Source: Trifolium pratense
Taxonomy: Eukaryota > Streptophyta > Magnoliopsida > Fabales > Fabaceae
NCBI RefSeq assembly: GCF_020283565.1
Contig: NC_060063.1
Location: 39,952,635-40,016,634, forward strand
DNA: 64,000 nucleotides
Direction of reading: 5' to 3'
A model generated the notes under the pieces. The model saw only the letters and a list, made by a program, of their open reading frames with translations. It had not been told where the DNA came from and ran no database searches. A program made the translations under genes and the position numbers. Positions 56,337 to 64,000 of this stretch are shown here, in pieces (position 1 is the stretch's first letter; every line of letters starts with the position of its first letter).

Positions 56337-56640
56337 CCCATGTTGAAATTTTTTTTAAATTTTTACTATTCACGTTAAAAATTTAAAAAATTAAGTACAA
56401 ACAAACACACACCTGCGTGGAAACCAAAAAGTTTTCTTCCAAACAGGTACTATTACCACACCACATATGCGTGGAAACCAAAAAGGCTTCCTTTTGTTGG
56501 AATAGATATCATTCATCATTGCAACCTAAAAAAACTTTTCCATTCTCCAACAAAGGGAACCACTTCATCGTGTGAAACCCTTACCATTCTTGTTAAGCGT
56601 CCGAGGCGGAAAAACGGAGCAACCGGCGCAACGACAATGA
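56337..56640 (+). promoter_or_regulatory. Upstream region of B3-like gene 3
   Basis: It holds two copies of gcgtggaaaccaaaaag (56415 and 56469), which share GTGGAAAC with the satellite unit core. The region lies directly between the satellite and the start codon at 56641, so it is the likely promoter and leader. Confidence 0.45.
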
Positions 56641-57775
56641 ATGGCGTCCTCGTCCAGACAAAGGTTTGTCCTTCTTACTTTTTGTCATCGTTTTTGTTAT
56701 CGATTTACATCCTATTTGTGTTCTTTGTTGTCGTTGGTTTCATTGATACTGTTCGTATCTACTAAGTTCATTCATGAGTAAATTCCTAAGTAGGAGAATT
56801 GCTTCGTTATTGTTTATAAAGACTTAGTTACATGATAAAGTGATTTGAGAGTAAATACATTCAACAAGATCTGCATGTGGTTTTTTTGATAAAGTGATTT
56901 GATAGTAGATTTTTTTTTTTTTTTAAACGATGTTTATTTACCTTCAATTACCAAGATCTGAAACGTTGATGCTATGTTATACTTCCAATGTGTTGTCTTA
57001 TTTGTAAACGATGTTATCATTATCAGACGTTGTTGGTGATTATTGGTTATGTTCTGTGTTCATGCACTGGTACTATTTGATGATGTTGTTTATTTATGTT
57101 GATTTAGGAATGTAAGTATGAACCCAGTCAAACCAGAGCCTGTTGACGTAATATGGTTAAGTTCAGATGACGAAGGTGATAATGTTTATCAGAGGTCTCA
57201 GAGGTTTGAAAGGAGGGTTGCTAATAAGGATGCTAATAGGGTTGCTAACAATGTTGCTCAAAGGACTGCTAAGGGGACTGGTATGATGGTGGACAACAAT
57301 GCTGGTAAGAGGAGGGTGGATAACAATGTTCAAAGAGTGGTTAAGGACAGGAATGAAATCTGTGAATGGATAACACAAGTTACACCAGCTATGCAGAATT
57401 TGAAGAGGAAACAAACACTAGTATTAGTTCACATTTGGTGCATTCTCAATTATGTATCACTTGTTATTTACTTTGTCTTACTGACTAATAATCTTGATTA
57501 TCTTATATTTGGTACAGCACATTCCTGCGTGGGTTGTGAAGCGTGCTCTAAAAGACAAGTGCGAGATTTACTTGCGATCTGCAGAGATGAAACGTACATA
57601 TGACTGTGCTATTTTGGATCCAGGACGCTCGTCGCAGAGATACATTGGAGATGGTTGGTATGACTATGTTGAAGTGCACAGGCCTAAAGTTGGTGACGTC
57701 CTCCACTTTTCTCTGAAACCACCTTATAACTTAATGGTTGTTTCATTGATGCGCCAGAAGCCTCGCACCCGCTGA
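56641..57775 (+). CDS. B3-like DNA-binding protein 3
   Basis: Exons 56641-56663, 57108-57420 and 57518-57775 give 197 residues; the ATG at 56641 joins in frame across the first intron. Residues 1-110 are hydrophilic and low-complexity, with an acidic WLSSDDEGDN patch and repeated RVANN/NNVQR-type segments. Residues about 113-197 resemble a single B3 domain: HIPAWVVKRAL, then RYIGDGWYDYVEVHRPKVGD and VLHFSL. It differs from genes 1 and 2 in having one domain and a different intron layout, and is transcribed divergently from gene 2 across the satellite. The GTATTA donor of intron 2 is plausible but not certain. Confidence 0.72.
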
Positions 57776-58375
57776 ATTGATGCCCAGATGGATCAATGTT
57801 TGATATCCTCGTCCAAACTGTTTGCTACTGTTTAATTAGCTCTTGTTAAGTACTTATGTTTGTTTTATGTAGTTGTTGAACTTTTTAATTGTAAAAATGC
57901 TACTTTTATCAGTAGCCAGACATCAGTTGACGATCACATACGTGTTCGTCGACATATGCAATTTCAATTCTATTTTAAAAAGTTTCGTTTTATTATTATC
58001 GTTTAAGTTACGATACATATGGTGTGATTCGTTATTATTTTGCGTAGTTCGTTATTATTTAGCTTGCTTACCCTTTGTGTGGCTGAGGCATTTGTGCCCT
58101 TATTTGGTGCATTTGCGTAGTGTATTGAGTGATATATCCATCACTTACAAAATTGTTCCACTAGTTTTCAAAGAGTTAAACATTTGATTTAATGAAACAC
58201 TAAGTAAAGTGGAATTTCATTCAGTTTTGGAAGTTTAAGAGCTATAATCACTTGATACCCATAATGAATGAATTCCATCGAAAAACTTTATGTCCAGATA
58301 AAGCTTGTTAAATAGGTTTGCTTTTTCAAATTTACTCATGTTTAAAAGTTGAAACACGCAATAATTACTCCACAG
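57776..58375. other. 3' region of B3-like gene 3, no further gene seen
   Basis: T-rich sequence typical of a 3' untranslated region and spacer; no polyadenylation site assigned. Confidence 0.4.
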
Positions 58376-58637
58376 CAGCCCTATAAGCACTCCATAAATC
58401 CTATAATCAAGCTAACCAATCCTATAATCACGCTAACCAATCCTATGTCTTATCCCTATAATTACTAGTTATTCAGTTTTGGAAGTTAAAACACACAATA
58501 ATCAATTCACAACCCTATAATCACTCTAACCAATCCTATTCCTATAATTACTAGTTATTCAGTTTTGGAAGTTGAAACACACACTAATCAATTCACAACC
58601 CTATAATCACTCTAACCAATCCTATTCCTTATCACTT
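58376..58637. repeat. ~86-bp tandem repeat, degenerate
   Basis: attcagttttggaagtt recurs at 58471 and 58557, and the shorter phrase cctataatcac-ctaaccaatcc recurs four times. It sits between the convergent 3' ends of the B3-like gene 3 and the GRF gene. Confidence 0.8.
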
Positions 58638-58736
58638 ATCACGGTTGGAACAAAAAAGAAAAAAGAGAAAAAACAACAATCCATCAATATTTTTCTGAGA
58701 TTAGAATCGTTATTAAAAAAAAATTAATTACATTAA

Positions 58737-59265
58737 TTAGGTAAACATTTTAACATAAAAAAAGAAAATAATCCAAGAACAAATCAATAAATTCCTAAAC
58801 ATCTTTGCTGTCGATCTCTCGTTTTGTAGTTTCATCTTCATCTTCTCTCCCTTATTGAATTGAATTTCTTTAACAATTGAAACCACATCTTTGAACAACT
58901 CTGAGCATGTGCAACCACGACTGGGTTGAGTTTGTGATTCACGAACATTTGGACGAGCAGTTGGACGCACATAGGGAGGGTGGCCTTCAATTTCATCATC
59001 CCATATGAAAAGATTACAACTTCGAGCTCCCTGCAAATTATATTTCAATCATCAAAATGTTATACTTACCAAATTAAATCATGATCGAAATAGATCTACC
59101 AAGTATAAAACGATCTGTTAGCAAACCTACCCCATGAGTTGGACATTTCCAATATCTACGCTTAGGATTTTCGCCTGAATTGGATATGTACAACCTCATT
59201 GGATTTTTGCAACCACATTCTGGGATTTCGACTGCCATTGAATTTGCAACAGATGAAGAAGACAT
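58737..59265 (-). CDS. GRF zinc-finger protein with C-terminal membrane segment
   Basis: Exons 59265-59131 and 59030-58737 (GT-AG, phase 0) encode 142 residues. The N-terminal part matches the GRF zinc finger: CGCKNPMRL (Cys17, Cys19), then GENPKRRYWKC (Cys41) and ARSCNLFIWDDE (Cys50 and the F-x-W-D end). A charged region with a probable coiled coil follows (EKMKMKLQNER). The end, FRNLLICSWIIFFFYVKMF, is hydrophobic and could be a tail anchor. GRF fingers bind single-stranded nucleic acid in other proteins; the role of these short plant versions is unknown. It lies downstream of the transposase gene, same strand. Confidence 0.78.
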
Positions 59266-59479
59266 TGTTGGGACAAATTGCGAAATTAGGGATTTTTGGG
59301 AAACAATAAATCTGTATTTCGAATTGGATGGAGAGAAGAGATGAGTATTGGGAAACTAGGGTTTTCGAAACATTAATGAATGAGAGGTCTTTATATAGCC
59401 GTATTTGAAACTATGTCTGGGTGCAGAGCATGCGTCAAATAAACATAATTATATCAACACAAATGAAAACTTTACAAAA

Positions 59480-59571
59480 GAATTAATGACAGCCTAGTGG
59501 TAGTGTTTACCGTTCAATTCATGTAGATCTCGAGTTCGAAACTGGTTGGTGCCAGTTTTGTTATTTTTTTT
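59480..59571 (+). mobile_element. tRNA-derived SINE with 10-bp TSD
   Basis: CCTAGTGGTAGTG (A box) and GAGTTCGAAACTGG (B box) at the expected spacing, ending in a T-rich tail. A perfect 10-bp duplication, ctttacaaaa, lies at 59470-59479 and 59572-59581. It sits between the GRF and transposase genes, within the MULE. Confidence 0.75.
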
Positions 59572-59837
59572 CTTTACAAAATAACATTAAATAACCGAAT
59601 GTTGCAAACATGACTCAAACCTGCGTTATACTGGTATAAAAGCCAATTTTATAAGTTTTCTAAACATGTAACTCATATTAAAGCATAAATAACAGTCATG
59701 AATCACTATTGTACCAATTTCTCCAACTAAATCAAAACAAACATGAAATCCCAAACAATTTATCCACAAACATAATTAAACCAGAATTGTACATCAACAT
59801 TATCAAAATGCATTCAATTATACTACTACTAAAATAC

Positions 59838-62720
59838 TCAATCATCAGTAGCAGCCTTTTCAACTTGTTGTAGCAGACTGTAGCACGAACGTGAAGATTG
59901 CCCGACACTCTGTTGTAGCATACCGTAGCACGAACTTGTAGTTTGCCCAACACTCATTCCATACATTGGGTATACGGGTTGCAAATGCATTGGTTGAAAC
60001 ATATGATGTACCATCGGCATAACAGGTTGAACTCCACACATTGCATTTAAATGTCTGCTTGTGCCTGTAACATCCATCTGTGCTTGGAAATGCATTTGCT
60101 TGTAACATCCATTTGTGTCTGCTTGTGTTGTCACTGTGGCCTTAGCGCCACGGTGTATCGGTGGACGTGAACCCTTCTTTTGCACACTTCTGTCAACATT
60201 GCAGGTTGCTTTTCTTTTCTTTTTCTGATTATAAAAAAATAATGGCAAAATAATTATTATTAAATTTCACATAATAACACAAAATATTTAATAAAACATA
60301 TTATACCTCATCCATTTGGCTTATAGCATCAGATATCGACACCGACTGCAAATCAACTATTGGTTCTGTCGCTTTTTGTGTACCCTGCAAGTTTAAACAT
60401 ATCAACTATAATGTTTAATAACAAATCAAACAGTAACTATAACTAAGTAATCACGAGTTATTGAAATAACCTCGGAACATGTCCTCGCATTATGAGTTGT
60501 AGCGTTGCATTTTCCACATCGCCTGACAGATTTTGGTTCTTTCTTTTTTTTCTTTGGAGCACCTTTACTCTTAACCGCCACCGGATCACCGACTGCTGGA
60601 TTTTGTGTCCCAATAATAGGATCATCATTAATGCAGTACTTTTTTTGTAATTTCATAATGTCATCCAAAATTTGGCCATACACACCATTCTTTTTTGCAG
60701 CTTCTTTGCAAAAACTTGTAAAGGCCGAACAATATGCACCAAAACGAGCTTCCTCAACTACGTTCGAATCAACATCACCATTACATTCCATGTTGTTCAA
60801 ATACTCAATTTTGGCATCCTTGGTCCATCGCGACAATACCAAGGGCCTAGGAATATGATCAACATGTTCATCCTTCATGACATAAAATATATGAGAACAT
60901 GGAACACCGCGAGAATCAAACAACTTACACGAACATTGCAATGTGGTACCATCAAATACAACTTTCCTTTCATATGTATCGTTACAAAATTTTGTTAATG
61001 TATAAATCTTTGTATCCCCGTGATCGCTTTTATGCTTAACTATCAATGCACCAGCCTTCAGAATTTGCTCTTTAACTTCTTTGAAAATCTCCGCAATATA
61101 AGTATTGGCGGCATCACTCTCAATCACATGCAGTTGAGTTGTCAACACAGGTACCGTAAACTTTGACTTAAAATCAGCTTCCAATTCATTATTTCTGTAA
61201 TCTCTCAAAACCTTATCAAAATTATGCATGAATTCAAAAATGCAGCCTTTCGTCCTGACATAAGTCTTTATTATTGCATTAACAGCTTCACATTGAGACG
61301 TAGTCCTTATACGTCCAAAAAACTGATCACGTAGATATCCAGTTGCCCATAGTGACCTATTCTCATAAGTTTTGACAACCCATGGATGTTGTTCCACTTC
61401 AGTTTCTTTAATTAGCTCTGACCAATACTCTTCAAATTCATCCTTTGTGAAATTTGAGTACATGGCTTTTTGAAAACCGTCCAAAAATTCTGGATTATCT
61501 TTCACATTCTCAACTGCATTCTTATTCAAATGCCAAGCACATAACCTGTGGGTGACATCGGGAAAAATCTGTTTTATGGCCTCCCTCATTGCCCCATCTC
61601 CATCTGTTACCACTGCTTTTGGTTGTTTACCTTCCATGCACTCTAAAAAACAATTCAACACCCACTTGTACGTCTCTGTCGTTTCATCTGCTACCAATGC
61701 AGCACCAAAAATTACTGTATGAGAATGGTGGTTACACCCTGAAAATACAACCAATGGATAGTTGTATTTATTCTTCCGGTAAGTCGTGTCAAAGGCAAGC
61801 ACATCACCAAAACAAAAGTAGTCTGATCTGCTACTGCCATCAGCCCAAAATAGAGACCTCATTCGTCCATTACTATTGTCGACGGCATACTCAGCATATA
61901 GCATGGGATCAGTAGACGACTTTACATTAAGATAATTTAAAGAAGCGACAACATCACCATCTTTAATACACTCACGCATTTTTTTATCAAAATAATTGTA
62001 CAAATCTTTCTTTGTAAATCCAACACTAGCATATCCTCCCTTCTGGGCAATCATGTACCCCATTATATGACAAGTTCTAATTCCACGTGTTTGAAGACCA
62101 TCAATCTGAGCCTTATCTGCTTCAGAAATTTTACGATAAACAGGGTGCAGGTGAACAAACCTAGCTGGGGTTAATTCATGGTTATGACACTCTACGAAAG
62201 CAGTAACTACATATCTATCCTTTTGTTTTCTGTATTGCACACGAAACCTAGCTTCACAATTTGTACGGCTCAAACATCTATGTTCTACTTTCCTATCTAA
62301 CCTGGTTAAATGTTTCTTCTCTCTTAAACCATGTCTGTTGCAAACAAACTGCTTCATTTGTGTTACTTTATTACCATCTAACTCTTTTATCCTACTAGAA
62401 GCTTTCATAATAGCAAAACCCTTACATTTACCATACCGGTAATAAAATTCATAAGCTTCACTAACAGTAGCAAATTCCATGGCTCGAATCTCATCAGAAG
62501 TAATTGAATCAAAATTTACCTCACTATGAACTGCAGCTCCAATATTATCAGATGCATCTTCGCCAGTCTCTGAACTTTCAGTCTCTGAACTTTCATCCCC
62601 ACTGGATCCTGAATAACTGTCATCCTCGTCGGCATTCGATTCTAAATCATACGTATCAGTACCTTTAGTGGAATGAAGGTCTCTGGACTCAACGTCAACA
62701 GATTCGTCGGTGTGTTCCAT
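59838..62720 (-). CDS. mudrA-like: MURA-type MULE transposase, 904 aa
   Basis: Exons 62720-60471, 60384-60307 and 60224-59838 join in phase 0 (GT-AG) into 904 codons without a stop. ATG 62720 is the first ATG in frame. After an acidic N terminus, residues about 82-190 form a FAR1/WRKY-GCM1-type zinc-binding DNA-binding region (FVCNRHG, then CHNHELTP). The MULE catalytic core has Asp311 (LAFDTTYRKN), Asp373 (VVTDGDGAM), the AWHLNKN motif and Glu478 (QCEAVNA). A SWIM zinc finger (CSC at 596-598, CSH at 608-610) and a CCHC-like knuckle (CGKCNATTHNARTC) follow. The exon 3 tail is rich in Met, Gln and Ser. This enzyme cuts the TIRs and should mobilise the whole element. It reads inward from the right TIR. 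Confidence 0.9.
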
Positions 62721-63248
62721 ATCTATATCATGAATTAACACAATATGTCAAACAACATAAATATTCATCGAAGTGTTCCATATCTATATCCCTAATTCCC
62801 AAATTTTATTATTTTTTGAATTGTAAACCCTAATTCCCAAATTACCTGAATGTCGCACTTGTCGCCCTCGATTGTATATTTATGGTCGGCGATTCAATGC
62901 GATAACATCAATGGCTAGCTCGTATGCAGTGTTGTTAAGAATAGAAAAGTTCAGTTGATTCAACAATGGCGGACGAAGGTTGGGTGGTGAGGTGAGATAA
63001 TACGATGTTGATGAACAGAAGAATGAAGAAGATGAATATTTTCTTTATAATTTGCGTTTTGATAATTTGATTTTTACAACATCATTATAATTAATAAAAC
63101 AATATAAATGTTGATGTAATTTACATAAATGTTGAGATAATTTATGTAACAATTTTAATGGTAGGGACTTATTTACAATTTTAATAGATGTGGAGATGCA
63201 TGGTAAGTGACATGCATTGTATTATCCTATGTGGCAGTTGAATAAGTC
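62721..63248 (-). promoter_or_regulatory. Transposase leader and promoter region
   Basis: DNA between the right TIR and the transposase ATG. It should contain the promoter and 5' leader. The cat-atctatatc phrase is duplicated at 62718 and 62779. No TATA box could be fixed. Confidence 0.4.
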
Positions 63249-63323
63249 CACTTACTTTTCTATTGGCCACAGTGGCGATCTCACCAAAGAGACCATTTTA
63301 CTGGCCTCACCATAGAAGCACCC
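63249..63323 (-). repeat. Right TIR of the giant MULE
   Basis: Read inward it starts GGGTGCTTCTATGGTGAGGC and shares GTGAGGCCAGTAAAATGG with the left TIR. The TSD tttaaagtt follows at 63324-63332. Confidence 0.85.
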
Positions 63324-63332
63324 TTTAAAGTT

Positions 63333-63706
63333 ACCTAAGATAAGAGTAAGTTAATCCACGATTATAATACCACTATGTTCTTTCCAATTCTGATATTTTG
63401 ACTAGGGACCACAAATAGAACAAATATTGGATCAATAATGAAGGTGGCCTATATTCCCATTTAGAACTATATACTATTATTATATGAAGTCTAAATTAGC
63501 TATTGAGTCTGATTACTTTCCTTTATATGCAATATCTTCCTTTTTTGTTTTGATAATTTCTTTATATGCAATATCAAAGTTTTAAAATGATAAATGTGAA
63601 TATATTCCATCTAAAAGCGCGAACAGACATTCCATAATCAATTCTATATATGTTAAGATTTTATCATAGTGTTTCATAAATTATTAGTGTAGAATAAGAT
63701 AAAACT
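63333..63706. other. Flanking DNA, no gene seen
   Basis: AT-rich host or older repeat DNA outside the MULE. The phrase tttatatgcaatatc occurs twice near 63520 and 63560. Confidence 0.4.
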
Positions 63707-63722
63707 AATTGTAATAATCTTA

Positions 63723-63816
63723 AAACCATTAGGTTTGGTCTAGTTGTGAGGAGTTTGAATAGTACGTTATAAGTATTGAGTTCGATTCCTAGCTCATTGT
63801 AAAAAAAAATAATAAT
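63723..63816 (+). mobile_element. tRNA-derived SINE with perfect 16-bp TSD
   Basis: GGTCTAGTTGTGAGG (A box) and GAGTTCGATTCC (B box) are followed by an A run and AATAAT tail. A perfect 16-bp duplication, aattgtaataatctta, lies at 63707-63722 and 63817-63832. It is the best preserved SINE of the window. Confidence 0.9.
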
Positions 63817-64000
63817 AATTGTAATAATCTTAGATTTGAACTTTTTCCCTTGGATTATCAAAAGTTATACTCTTACCACCAAGTTTTTGGATCTTGTGGG
63901 GAGCACAATTGATCACGCAGAATTTTGAACAACTAAATAAATAGAATTATATCATATTTTCATTCAAAATCTAAAAATATTGGGTAGATCAGTCACTCGC

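Larger units (their letters stand above)
33236..63323. mobile_element. Giant gene-carrying Mutator-like element (MULE)
   Basis: Bounded by TIRs of about 75 bp (33236-33311 and 63249-63323; 36 of the outermost 50 positions match) and by a perfect 9-bp TSD, tttaaagtt, at 33227-33235 and 63324-63332. The 9-bp duplication is the hallmark of Mutator transposition. The right part encodes a full MURA-type transposase transcribed inward from the right TIR. Inside are a GRF zinc-finger gene, three B3-like genes, a Ulp1-like peptidase gene, a 4.2-kb satellite and a nested 8.9-kb Gypsy element. Without the Gypsy element and its duplicated 5 bp the MULE is about 21.2 kb. Confidence 0.88.

Noticed and set aside
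33236..63323. The interval as a normal gene cluster with flanking repeats by chance
   Set aside because: The 9-bp TSD is perfect and falls exactly at both TIR borders, and a full MURA transposase reads inward from one end. Chance is very unlikely.

Overview
This is a gene-poor, AT-rich, intron-containing plant nuclear window, almost certainly from a papilionoid legume close to clover or Medicago. That assignment is an inference from the repeat families: sirevirus-like elements with GTS-rich linkers, tRNA-derived SINEs, GGTCCCTTA fold-back elements and CGTGCATCGCACG-hairpin Helitrons. I found no tRNA or rRNA gene, CRISPR array or bacterial-type operon. Almost everything resolves into transposable elements, many with precise ends and target-site duplications (TSDs).

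Layout, left side (1-33.2 kb): a Mutator-type fold-back MITE (42-450); a Tourist-like MITE (1305-1608); a decayed Helitron helicase on the minus strand (2343-4200); a rearranged sirevirus-like LTR element (4328-13078, TSD gatac); a 371-bp tandem duplication that includes part of a 5'-truncated LINE; a second Helitron helicase end in opposite orientation (14881-15874); a non-autonomous Helitron whose 5' end is tandemly duplicated (16037-17421); two related non-autonomous Mutator-type elements (19793-20862, 20977-21706); a very young Copia element with identical LTRs (22065-26712, TSD gttct); a large inverted repeat (26780-27706); several SINEs and fold-backs; a hAT-type element (31018-31662); and another non-autonomous Helitron (31747-33198).

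Right side (33.2-63.3 kb): one Mutator-like element (MULE) spans 33236-63323. It has terminal inverted repeats (TIRs) of about 75 bp and a perfect 9-bp TSD (tttaaagtt). A young, apparently intact Gypsy element (34683-43569, TSD gatag) is nested inside, so the MULE itself is about 21 kb. It carries a complete set of spliced genes: a 904-aa MURA-type transposase, a GRF zinc-finger membrane protein, three proteins with B3-like DNA-binding domains, and a 465-aa Ulp1/C48-type cysteine peptidase. All exon sets join in frame without stops.

Between two divergently transcribed B3-like genes lies a 4.2-kb satellite. It has 38 units of 112 bp, of two alternating types, arranged in a 12-unit (1346-bp) higher-order repeat. 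Two further units lie upstream of the third B3-like gene. The most interesting reading is that this MULE is a self-contained system in which element-encoded DNA-binding proteins recognise an element-encoded repeat array. This would parallel the VANC proteins of Arabidopsis VANDAL MULEs, which bind non-coding repeats of their own elements and oppose silencing. The parallel is a hypothesis; the element borders, gene models and repeat organisation are read directly from the sequence.
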